From Dehalococcoidia bacterium (lineage in GTDB: Bacteria; Chloroflexota; Dehalococcoidia; Tepidiformales; Tepidiformaceae), in NCBI GenBank assembly GCA_022824925.1, contig JAJDYW010000004.1, positions 1-64,000 on the forward strand: a stretch of DNA of 64,000 bases, in the 5' to 3' direction. Position numbers and translations under genes: made by a program. The notes beneath the pieces are model-generated. The model ran no database searches. It saw only the letters and a list, made by a program, of their open reading frames with translations, and had not been told where the DNA came from. Positions 35,554 to 43,529 of the stretch are shown here, piece by piece. The number at the start of each line of letters is the position of its first letter. Position 1 is the first letter of the stretch.

Positions 35554-35976
35554 ATGACTGAACCTCGACCAACCACTCCGGCGCCGACGGGCGCCGCCTT
35601 CACCGGAGGTGAGCGCCCCGCGGGTGGACCGCCGGGCGACCGACGTGGCCCGGGCGGTGACCGTCGCGGGCCCGGCGGTGACCGCCGGCGGGGCGGAGGC
35701 GGACGCCGCTTCGGCGGAAGGCGCCGGCTCTGCCGCCTCTGCAACAAGGTGCGCTGCTCGCCGGGCGACGAGTACAAGGTCGACTACAAGGACGTCGACC
35801 GGCTGCGCCACTTCATCAACGACCGCGGGAAGATCGAGCCGCGACGCAAGCTGGCGACGTGCGCGCTGGCGCAGCGGGCGATCTCGCACGCGGTGAAGCG
35901 GGCGCGCCACGTGGGGCTCCTGCCCTACACGCTCCAGCACGTGCGCGAGACGCGCATCTTCCCCCTGCGGGGCTAG
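35554..35976 (+). CDS. rpsR: 30S ribosomal protein S18 with Gly/Arg-rich N-terminal extension
   Basis: A 140-residue protein; the S18 core (about residues 58-135) has DYKDVDRLRHFINDRGKIEP and R-A-I-S-H-A-V-K-R-A-R. Four Cys (L-C-R-L-C-N-K-V-R-C and A-T-C) make it the zinc-binding form. The first 55 residues are an extension, ending in repeats of R-R-G-P-G-G-D and a G-R block, strongly basic. S18 is usually 70-90 residues. GGGAGG precedes the ATG. Confidence 0.95.
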   Translation: MTEPRPTTPAPTGAAFTGGERPAGGPPGDRRGPGGDRRGPGGDRRRGGGGRRFGGRRRLCRLCNKVRCSPGDEYKVDYKDVDRLRHFINDRGKIEPRRKLATCALAQRAISHAVKRARHVGLLPYTLQHVRETRIFPLRG

Positions 35977-35988
35977 GGCCGCGAGCCG

Positions 35989-36993
35989 ATGACGCGGCGC
36001 GATCGCACGACGGGGCTGCCCGTCGCCCGGAGCGGGCGGCGGCGCGCCACGCGCGCGAGCGAGGGCGGGGGGCTGCTCTCCCAGCGAACCCTGCGCTTCG
36101 GCATCATCGGCGTGGCGGTGGCGGCGCTGCTGGCGGTTGCCGCCCTGCTGATCTTCAGCTGGTACGACAACAACATCGCGACGCCCAACAAGGTCGTGCT
36201 GCGCGTGGGCGAGGAGGAGTTCTCGCTCTCGTACTACGCCGCCAGGCTCCCCGAATTCGCGCAATCCGGATCGTCCGGGACCGGGCTGCTCGTGACGCAA
36301 GAGCTGCTGACGCAACTCGAGGAAGAAGGCCTCATCGTGGCGGCGGCCGGCGAACGCGGAATCGCGCTGGACGCCCGGGCCGTGACGGAAGGGATCGCAC
36401 TCGAGCTGGGCGCGCCTCCGGACACCTCGCGCGGGTCGATCTTCGACGCGCGCTACCGGGACGCCCTGCGGGACTCGGGGCTGAGCGACTCCGACTACCG
36501 CCAGCGGGCGAAGGCGCGACTCGCCGAGCGCGAGCTCCGCAGCGGGCTCATCGACGACATCGGGGAGACCGGCCTGGTGCTGCGGCTGCGCGTGGTGACG
36601 GCCGCCACGCTGGAGGAGGCCGAGGCAGTACGGTCGCGCATCGCCGGGGGCGAGGACATGGGCACGATCGCGCAGATCGAGTCGCTGCACGAAGAGTCGC
36701 GGCTGAACGATGGCCTGTTGGCCATCCCGCCGGAACTCCTCGAAGCGGCGGTGGGGGACGCCCTCGCCGGAGCCGGCGAAGGCACGCTCCTCGAGGCCAT
36801 CGAGGGGGAGGACGCCTTCTGGGTGGTGCGGCTGGAGGAACGGGACGAAACGGGCGCGTATACGGACCGGCAGATCGCGGAGCTGACCGCGCTGCGGTTC
36901 GAGGAGGCGCTCGAAGCGGCGCGCTCCGGCGTTACCATCGAGCGGGACTTCACAACGGACGACGCCAACTGGGCGATCGAAGAGGCGGGCTAG
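35989..36993 (+). CDS. Membrane-anchored SurA/PrsA-like chaperone
   Basis: A 334-residue protein with a basic N-terminus, one membrane helix (about residues 38-60) and an extracytoplasmic domain. The segment VVLRVGEEEFSLSYYAARLPEF and the long helices after it match the SurA N-terminal domain. A parvulin-like region (LRLRVVTAATLEEAEAVRSRIAGGEDMGTIA) follows but is short of clear active-site residues, so isomerase activity is uncertain. It probably helps fold exported proteins. It starts 12 bases after rpsR and ends four bases before hom. Confidence 0.75.
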   Translation: MTRRDRTTGLPVARSGRRRATRASEGGGLLSQRTLRFGIIGVAVAALLAVAALLIFSWYDNNIATPNKVVLRVGEEEFSLSYYAARLPEFAQSGSSGTGLLVTQELLTQLEEEGLIVAAAGERGIALDARAVTEGIALELGAPPDTSRGSIFDARYRDALRDSGLSDSDYRQRAKARLAERELRSGLIDDIGETGLVLRLRVVTAATLEEAEAVRSRIAGGEDMGTIAQIESLHEESRLNDGLLAIPPELLEAAVGDALAGAGEGTLLEAIEGEDAFWVVRLEERDETGAYTDRQIAELTALRFEEALEAARSGVTIERDFTTDDANWAIEEAG

Positions 36994-36997
36994 CACC

Positions 36998-38296
36998 GTG
37001 GCGAACGAGATCGGCATCGGGTTCCTGGGCATGGGCAACGTCGGCGAGACGGTGGTGGCAACGCTGCTGGAGCGGGCGGCGACCTTTCGTGAGCGCACGG
37101 GCGCCTCGCTCAGCCTGCGCCGCGTGGCGGTGAAGGATCCCTCCCGGGCACGGGGCATCGACTTGCCGGGGGGCGTGCTCACGGGAGACGGGGCGGAGGT
37201 GATCGGGGACCCCTCCGTAGACATCGTGGTCGAGGTCATCGGCGGGGACGGAGCCGCGGGCGACTACGTCCGGGCAGCGCTGGCGGCGGGAAAGCACGTC
37301 GTCACGGCCAACAAGGAGCTGATCGCGAAGGCGGGGCCGGAGCTGTTCGACCTGGCCCGCGCGAACGGGGCCGCACTGCGGTTCGAGGCGAGCGTGGGGG
37401 GCGGGATCCCGGTGATCACGCCGCTGCTGCGGGACCTGCCGGCGAACCGGGTGCTGGCGATCCGGGCGATTATCAACGGCACGACGAACTTCATACTGAC
37501 GAACATGGCCCAGCGCGGGGAGAGCTTCGAGGACGCACTCGCGCAGGCCCAGGAGCTGGGCTATGCCGAACCCGACCCCACGAACGACGTGGACGGCCAC
37601 GACGCGGCCTTCAAGATCGCGATCATGGCGGGCCTCGGGTTCGGGACGCACGTTCCCCCGGAGGCGGTGGCGACGGAGGGCATACGCTCGCTGGCGCCGC
37701 AGGACTTCCAGTACGCCCGCGAGCTGGGCTACGTGATCAAGCTGCTCGCCATCGCCGAGCGCCACGAGGAGGGCGTGCTGGCGCGCGTCCACCCGGCCCT
37801 CCTGCCGGAATCGGAGCCGCTGGCCCGCGTGGACGGCGTCCTCAACGCCGCACAGGTTCGGGGCGACCTGGCGGGGACGCTCACGTTCCAGGGCGCGGGG
37901 GCGGGGGCGGCGCCGACGACGAGCGCCGTGCTGGCCGATGTGCTCGACGTCGCGCGGGCGCTGGCGGAGGGATCGCAGCCCCGGTGGGACCCGGGTGCGT
38001 GGCGGTACGGGGAGGCGCTCGGGCTGGGAATGCTGGAGACGCGCTACTATCTGCGTATGACGGTGCGTGATCAGCCGGGCGTCCTCGCCCAGATCGCGCG
38101 CGTACTCGGGGAGGCGCAGGTGAGCATCGCGGCGGTGGAGCAGCGGGAGACGGACGAGGAGCGCGGCACGGCCGAGCTCGCCCTGATGACGCACCGCGCG
38201 CGGGAACTGGCCGTCACCGGGGCCATCGAGACGCTCAGGGACCTGCCCGAGGTGCGAGCGGTGGATGCGATGCTGCGCGTGGAGGCGGCGACATGA
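36998..38296 (+). CDS. hom: Homoserine dehydrogenase
   Basis: A 432-residue NAD(P)-dependent enzyme that makes homoserine from aspartate semialdehyde for Thr and Met synthesis. The Rossmann start is IGFLGMGNVGETVV, the catalytic part has GGGIPVITPLLRDLPANR and K-E-L-I-A, and residues about 350-432 are an ACT domain (RMTVRDQPGVLAQIARVLGE) expected to sense threonine. The GTG start is four bases after the upstream stop. Its stop overlaps the next ATG. Confidence 0.96.
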   Translation: MANEIGIGFLGMGNVGETVVATLLERAATFRERTGASLSLRRVAVKDPSRARGIDLPGGVLTGDGAEVIGDPSVDIVVEVIGGDGAAGDYVRAALAAGKHVVTANKELIAKAGPELFDLARANGAALRFEASVGGGIPVITPLLRDLPANRVLAIRAIINGTTNFILTNMAQRGESFEDALAQAQELGYAEPDPTNDVDGHDAAFKIAIMAGLGFGTHVPPEAVATEGIRSLAPQDFQYARELGYVIKLLAIAERHEEGVLARVHPALLPESEPLARVDGVLNAAQVRGDLAGTLTFQGAGAGAAPTTSAVLADVLDVARALAEGSQPRWDPGAWRYGEALGLGMLETRYYLRMTVRDQPGVLAQIARVLGEAQVSIAAVEQRETDEERGTAELALMTHRARELAVTGAIETLRDLPEVRAVDAMLRVEAAT

Positions 38297-39300
38297 CCTC
38301 CGAGCCCGCGCTGCGGTCGGTCGAGGAGACGCTCGCCCTCCTGGAGCGGGAAGCGCAAGCCTCGCGCGAGGCGAACGAGGCGCTCGAGCGCGAGGTGACG
38401 CAGCTCCGCCGGCAGGTGCAGGCGGCGCTGGAGCAGCACGAGGAGACAGGCCGGGCGACCCGGCAACTCGAAGTGATGCTGGGGCGTTTGCAGGGCATTC
38501 CGCAGAAGGTGACGGAGCTCGCCCAGGACACGGAGCAGCTGCGCACGGCGGTTTCGGAAACGCGGGGGAAGGTGGAGGCGAACGAGCGCACGCGCGACGC
38601 GGAGGCGCTTGCCGCGAACCGCGAGCTGCGCGAGGCGATCCGGAAGATGGAGGCGCTCGAGACCCAGCTGGAGCTGCTGGCCTCGGAAGGGGCCGCCCGC
38701 GAAACGAAGCTGGATCAGGTCGGCCAGGCGCTCAGCGTGCTGCTGGACTGGCAGCAGGAGATGCGGCAGCACACGGAACAGTACGACCTGCGCCTGCAAC
38801 GGCTCACGGACCTGAGCGAGGAGGTCGAGGGACGGGTGCTGGCGGCCGCCCAGACGCTGCAGGAGCGCCCGCTGGAGGTCATCCACGAACGCCTGCAGAT
38901 CCTGGGCGAGCTGGCCCACCGCACGGAAGAGGCGATCGAGGCGCTTCGCACCGGGCAGATCAACCGGGAGGACGTGCAGGCGGAGATGGACCGGCGCCGG
39001 GACGAGCAGGAGCGCGCCGAGGCGCACCTGAGCCGCATGGAGGGCGAGGTGGAAAACCTCGCGCGGCAGATCGACGAGGCGCGGGGCGAGACGGCCCTGC
39101 TGGACGGGCGGCACGCGGGCCTGAGCGAGCGCGTGAGTCTCATCCGGCGGGACATCGCGGAGATGGTGGACCACGTGCGAGACGAGTTCGCGCGCTTCAG
39201 CGAGCTGCAGGAGCGCTCGCGCAAGCGGCAGATCGAAGCGCTCGAGCAGGAAATGCGGGAGACGAAATTCCACTCGCTCCGGCCGCCCGACGAGCCGTGA
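38293..39300 (+). CDS. Coiled-coil protein between hom and thrC
   Basis: A 335-residue protein that is almost entirely charged coiled coil, rich in Glu, Arg, Leu and Gln with heptad spacing. It has no signal peptide, membrane helix or Cys. It could be a scaffold or a cytoskeleton-like factor; I do not recognise a family. ATGA overlap with hom and GTGA overlap with thrC fix it in the threonine operon, where thrB would be expected instead. No thrB lies in the window. Confidence 0.75.
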   Translation: MTSEPALRSVEETLALLEREAQASREANEALEREVTQLRRQVQAALEQHEETGRATRQLEVMLGRLQGIPQKVTELAQDTEQLRTAVSETRGKVEANERTRDAEALAANRELREAIRKMEALETQLELLASEGAARETKLDQVGQALSVLLDWQQEMRQHTEQYDLRLQRLTDLSEEVEGRVLAAAQTLQERPLEVIHERLQILGELAHRTEEAIEALRTGQINREDVQAEMDRRRDEQERAEAHLSRMEGEVENLARQIDEARGETALLDGRHAGLSERVSLIRRDIAEMVDHVRDEFARFSELQERSRKRQIEALEQEMRETKFHSLRPPDEP

Positions 39301-40358
39301 GCGAGGCGCCCCGCCTCGGGGTGCTGGCGCGCTGGGCCGAGGTCCTGCCGCTCACGCCGGAAACCCCCCGCATCACCCTGGGCGAAGGCGACACGCCCCT
39401 CGTGCGTTCGGTCGCGATCGAGCGGGAGCTGGGGGTGGACGAGCTCTGGTTCAAGCTGGAGAGCTCGAATCCGACGGGCTCATTCAAGGACCGGGGCATG
39501 GTGGTGGCGGTGGCGAAGGCGATGGAGCGGGGCGCGCAGGCGGTGCTCTGCGCGAGCACCGGCAACACGAGCGCGAGCGCGGCCGCCTACGCCGCCCGCT
39601 GCGGCCTGCAGGCGAGCATCCTCGTGCCGCGGGGGCGGGTGGCGGTGGGGAAGCTGGCGCAGGCGGTCGCCTTCGGCGCGCGCATCGTCGAGGTCGAGGG
39701 CAGCTTCGACGACGCACTCGTGCTGGCGCGGACGGTTGCCGAGACGCACCCCATCGCGCTCGTGAACTCGGTCAACCCCGACCGCATCGAGGGGCAGAAG
39801 ACGGCCGCCTACGAGATCTGCGAGTCGCTGGGCGACGCGCCCGACGCGCTCGCCATCCCCGTGGGAAACGCGGGCAACATCACCGCCTACTGGAAGGGCT
39901 TCACGGAGTGCGCCGAGCGCGACTTCGCGACGCTGCACCCGCGGATGCTGGGCTTCCAGGCGGCGGGGGCGGCGCCGATCGTGGGGGGCGAGCCGGTGGC
40001 GGACCCGCGGACGGTCGCGACCGCCATCCGCATCGGCAATCCGGCGAGCTGGCAGCCGGCCGAGCGCGCCCGCGACGAGAGCGGAGGGCGCATCGACGCC
40101 GTCACCGACGAGGAGATCCTGGACGCCTACGGGCTGCTGGCGAGCGCGGAGGGGCTGTTCGTGGAGCCCGCCAGCGCAGCCAGCGTGGCCGGACTGCGGA
40201 AGCTGAGCGGGCAGGGGACGCTGCGGGGCGGACGGGTGGTGGCGGTGCTCACGGGGTCGGGGCTGAAGGACCCGGAGACGGCGGAGTCGCACGCGACACC
40301 GGACGTGGCTCGGGCGGGGGCGACGCTCGAAGGAGTCGAGCGGGCGCTGGGGCTGTAA
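39297..40358 (+). CDS. thrC: Threonine synthase
   Basis: A 353-residue PLP enzyme that turns O-phosphohomoserine into threonine. The PLP lysine is in PTGSFKDRGM, the phosphate loop is STGNTSAS, and GNAGNITAYWKGF follows. This is the short thrC class. The frame is open upstream inside the coiled-coil gene; GTG 39297 gives the family N-terminus and overlaps the upstream stop. Confidence 0.95.
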   Translation: MSEAPRLGVLARWAEVLPLTPETPRITLGEGDTPLVRSVAIERELGVDELWFKLESSNPTGSFKDRGMVVAVAKAMERGAQAVLCASTGNTSASAAAYAARCGLQASILVPRGRVAVGKLAQAVAFGARIVEVEGSFDDALVLARTVAETHPIALVNSVNPDRIEGQKTAAYEICESLGDAPDALAIPVGNAGNITAYWKGFTECAERDFATLHPRMLGFQAAGAAPIVGGEPVADPRTVATAIRIGNPASWQPAERARDESGGRIDAVTDEEILDAYGLLASAEGLFVEPASAASVAGLRKLSGQGTLRGGRVVAVLTGSGLKDPETAESHATPDVARAGATLEGVERALGL

Positions 40359-40365
40359 CGCCGGC

Positions 40366-40393
40366 TTGACCCGCGGACGGCGGGCCGTAGACT
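40366..40393 (+). promoter_or_regulatory. Sigma70-type promoter of a leaderless gene
   Basis: TTGACC (40366-40371), a 16-base spacer, and TAGACT (40388-40393). The ATG at 40400 follows after exactly six bases (CGCCTC), so it should be the first base of the mRNA. This is the clearest of the leaderless cases because both boxes are good. Confidence 0.65.
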
Positions 40394-40399
40394 CGCCTC

Positions 40400-40753
40400 A
40401 TGCGCACCCTCACACGCTTGATCGCTCCGGCCGCGCTCGCGGGCGTCCTGGCGCTGGCCGCGAGCGCCCCGCTGCTGGCGCTCGACGCACCCCTTCCCCC
40501 CGACACAGCCGCGGCCCCCACGCAGGAAGCGGAGGCGAACCGCGATGTCGTGCCGCCTCTCGTGTGGTCACTCGTGGGCGTGGGGCTGTTCTGCGGGGCG
40601 CTGGGCGTGCTCTACCTGCTCAAGCGGGAGCTGGGCGGCTTCGAGCTGAAGCCGGGGGCGTGGACGGCGCCCATCAGCGTGATCCCGGCGGAGACGCTGC
40701 CGGTCGAGGAGTCGGACTACCCGGAGCCGGAGAACGACGGCCACGGCCACTGA
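40400..40753 (+). CDS. Small membrane protein
   Basis: A 117-residue protein with an N-terminal signal or membrane helix (RLIAPAALAGVLALAASAPL), a short Pro/Ala linker, a second helix (VPPLVWSLVGVGLFCGALGV) and an acidic tail ending in G-H-G-H. I do not recognise the family. Its position before rdgB is probably only chance, since 25 bases and a poor coupling signal separate them. Confidence 0.7.
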   Translation: MRTLTRLIAPAALAGVLALAASAPLLALDAPLPPDTAAAPTQEAEANRDVVPPLVWSLVGVGLFCGALGVLYLLKRELGGFELKPGAWTAPISVIPAETLPVEESDYPEPENDGHGH

Positions 40754-40778
40754 GGCCGGGCCGGGCTCGACTACTCCC

Positions 40779-41366
40779 GTGACGCGCCTGCTGCTGGCGA
40801 CGAACAACCCCGGCAAGGTTCGAGAGATGCGCCGCCTGCTCGCGGGCGAGCCCTTCGAGGTGGTCACCCCCGGGGACCTGGGCATCGCGCTCGACGTGGT
40901 GGAGGACGGGGAGGGGTACGCCGACAACGCCATCCTCAAGGCGCGGGCCTTCGCGGAGGCGGGGCAGTGCCTCGCGCTGGCGGACGACTCCGGCATCGAG
41001 GTGGACGCGCTCGGGGGACCGGGGCCGCGTTCGGCGCGCTACGGCGGACCCGGGCTCGACGACGCCGGTCGGACGCAGCTCATGCTGCGGAACCTGACCA
41101 ACGTGCCCGACGGGGAGCGGGGGGCGCGCTACCGCGCGGTGGTGGCGGTGGGGTGGGCGGATGGGCGGATCGAGCTGTTCGAGGGGACGTGGGAGGGGTC
41201 GATCGGGCGGGAGACGCGGGGGACGAACGGGTTCGGCTACGACCCCATCTTTCGCACGCCGGAGGGTCGCAGCGCGGCCGAGCTGACGGCCGAGGAGAAG
41301 GACGCCGTCAGCCATCGCGGGCAGGCGGTGCGGGCAGCGGTCCGGTGGCTGCGGGAGCAGTCCTAA
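40779..41366 (+). CDS. rdgB: XTP/dITP pyrophosphatase (RdgB/HAM1)
   Basis: A 195-residue Ham1 family enzyme that removes non-canonical purine triphosphates. It has LLATNNPGKVREMRRLL, E-G-Y-A-D-N-A-I-L-K-A, LALADDSGIEVDALGGPGPRSARY, and F-G-Y-D-P-I-F. GTG start. Its stop overlaps the stop of the convergent EF-G-like gene. Confidence 0.95.
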   Translation: MTRLLLATNNPGKVREMRRLLAGEPFEVVTPGDLGIALDVVEDGEGYADNAILKARAFAEAGQCLALADDSGIEVDALGGPGPRSARYGGPGLDDAGRTQLMLRNLTNVPDGERGARYRAVVAVGWADGRIELFEGTWEGSIGRETRGTNGFGYDPIFRTPEGRSAAELTAEEKDAVSHRGQAVRAAVRWLREQS

Positions 41367-43414
41367 CCGGAGTCTTCGTCCTTGCCGGCGTCGATGACCT
41401 TCTGGGCGACGTTGCCGGGGACCTCGTCGTAGCGGTCGAACACGAGCTCGAAGAGACCGCGGCCCTGGGTCAGGGAGCGCAGGTCGGAGGCGTAGCGCTG
41501 GACCTCGGCAAGGGGCACGTCCGCTTCGACGACGCTCAGGGAGCCGTCGGGGGCGATACCGTGGATGCGGGCGCGCTTCGTATTGAGGTCGCCGACGATG
41601 TCGCCGGCGTTGGCCTCGGGGGTGCGCACCCGGATGGTCATGACGGGTTCGAGGAGGACGCCCCTGGCGTCGGCCACGGCCTCCTTCAGGGCCTGGCTGG
41701 CGGCCAGCTTGAAGGCCATCTCGCTCGAGTCGACGGGGTGGTGCTTGCCATCGAAGAGCGTGACCTGGCAGTCGGTCAGCTCGTAGCCGGCGACCACGCC
41801 CTCGCGGGCAGTCTCCATGACGCCCTTCTCGACGGCGGGGATGAACTCGCGGGGTACCGAGCCGCCGACGACGCGGCTGTCGAACTGGATGCCGGAGCCG
41901 CGGGGGAGGGGCGCGATCTCGATGGAGACGCGGGCGTACTGGCCGTGGCCACCGGTCTGCTTCTTGTGCGTGTAGTCGGCTGAAGAGGACCGGCCGACCG
42001 TCTCACGGTAGGGGACGCGGGGCAGGGAGAGCTCGACCTCGAGGTTGAACTTCTGCAGGAGGCGTCCGACGGCGACATCGAGGTGGGCGTCGCCGAGGCC
42101 TTCGAGGATGGTCTCGCTGGTGCTGGCGTCGCGGCGGAGGCGCAGGCCGGGATCCTCCTCGACGAGGCGCTGGAGGCTGGGGCCGAGCTTGTCGACGGCT
42201 GCGTTGGCGCCGGGGCGGACGGCCATGCTGTAGACGGGCTCGGGGAAGATCATGACGGGCAGGTGGACGGCCCTGTCCTTGGTCGCGAGCGTGTCCCCCG
42301 TGCGGGTGTCGCTGAGCTTGGCGACGACGCCGATATCCCCGAGCGGGAGGGAAGGGACGGACTCCTGATCCTTGCCGCGCTGGCAGTAGATGCTACCGAG
42401 GCGTTCGTCGTTGGAGCGGGTGCTGTTCCAGAGGTGGCTGTCGACCTGGACCGTGCCGGTCATTACGCGCAGGTAGCTGAGGCGTCCGACATAGGGGTCG
42501 GCGGAAGTCTTGAAGACGAGGACGGCGGGGGAGGCGTCCGGCCCGACGTCGAGGCTCTCGGCGTCGGCATCGGCGACCTCGCGCTGGAGTGGGCTCGGGG
42601 CCACGGCGACGAGCGAATCGAGGACCTGGCGCACGCCGACCTGGTGGGTCGCGGAGGCGCAGAGCACGGGCACGATGTCGCCCGACGCAAGGGCGGTCCT
42701 CAGGGCCGCGTGCAACTCGTCGGGCGTAATTTCCTCGTCCTCGAAGTACTTGGTCATGAGGTCTTCGTCGTTCTCGACGATGCTCTCGATGAGAGCGCCG
42801 CGGAGCTCCTCGGCCGTGTCCTGCAGGTCGGCGGGCACATCGCCGGGCTCACCCTGCTCGCCGAGGTAGGCCTTCATGGCGAGCAGGTCGACGACGCCGC
42901 CGAGGTCGTGGCTCTGGCCGATGGGGAGGAAGAGGGGGGCGACGGCCGTGCCCCACTTCTCGCGGAGGGCATCGAGCACGATGTTGAAGTCGGCGTTCTC
43001 GCGATCGAGGCGGTTGATGAGGACCATGCGGGGAAGGCCGCGCTCCTCGGCGATCTGCCAGACCCGGTCGGTGCCGACCTCGGGGCCGGAGACGGCATCG
43101 ACGACGATGAGGGCGGCGTCGGCGGCGCGCACGCCGCAGATGACCTCGGAGACGAAGTCGGCGTAACCGGGGGTATCGATGAGGTTGATCTTGGCGCCGT
43201 TCCACTCGACGGGGAGGACGGAGAGGTTGAGGCTGAACTTGCGGCGGTGCTCGTCCTCGTCGTAATCGCCGATGGTGTTCTGCTCCTCGATGGAACCCAT
43301 CCGCGTGACGGCGCCGCTGACGAAGAGGGCGGCTTCGCCGAGCGTCGTCTTGCCGACGTTGCCGTGGCCGGCCAGTACAACGTTGCGAATGTCTTCGGAG
43401 GAGTATTGCTTCAT
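41363..43414 (-). CDS. EF-G-like GTPase (FusA2-type paralogue)
   Basis: A 683-residue translational GTPase. The P-loop GHGNVGKTT is near residue 20, D-T-P-G-Y-A-D-F (switch II) follows, and the usual NKxD is N-R-L-D. The domain order matches EF-G. It lacks several residues of housekeeping EF-G and belongs with the EF-G2/EF-G-like group found beside a normal fusA. Function is unclear, perhaps ribosome rescue or a special condition. The frame is open upstream, but similarity starts at ATG 43414 (MKQYSSEDIRNVVLAGHG). Confidence 0.9.
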   Translation of the reverse strand: MKQYSSEDIRNVVLAGHGNVGKTTLGEAALFVSGAVTRMGSIEEQNTIGDYDEDEHRRKFSLNLSVLPVEWNGAKINLIDTPGYADFVSEVICGVRAADAALIVVDAVSGPEVGTDRVWQIAEERGLPRMVLINRLDRENADFNIVLDALREKWGTAVAPLFLPIGQSHDLGGVVDLLAMKAYLGEQGEPGDVPADLQDTAEELRGALIESIVENDEDLMTKYFEDEEITPDELHAALRTALASGDIVPVLCASATHQVGVRQVLDSLVAVAPSPLQREVADADAESLDVGPDASPAVLVFKTSADPYVGRLSYLRVMTGTVQVDSHLWNSTRSNDERLGSIYCQRGKDQESVPSLPLGDIGVVAKLSDTRTGDTLATKDRAVHLPVMIFPEPVYSMAVRPGANAAVDKLGPSLQRLVEEDPGLRLRRDASTSETILEGLGDAHLDVAVGRLLQKFNLEVELSLPRVPYRETVGRSSSADYTHKKQTGGHGQYARVSIEIAPLPRGSGIQFDSRVVGGSVPREFIPAVEKGVMETAREGVVAGYELTDCQVTLFDGKHHPVDSSEMAFKLAASQALKEAVADARGVLLEPVMTIRVRTPEANAGDIVGDLNTKRARIHGIAPDGSLSVVEADVPLAEVQRYASDLRSLTQGRGLFELVFDRYDEVPGNVAQKVIDAGKDEDSG

Positions 43415-43529
43415 CTGACGGGCGCCTTCGGGCCGCTGGGGGCCGGGGATTGGGGGAGGATTGTACGCGCTCGGGGGCACGGGCGGCGGCAAGGCGAAGG
43501 CCGCTCCTGTAGACTTGCCGATCGCACGC

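Noticed and set aside
40754..40782. A coupled leader peptide before rdgB
   Set aside because: The GTGA overlap exists, but no ATG opens that frame within a short distance.
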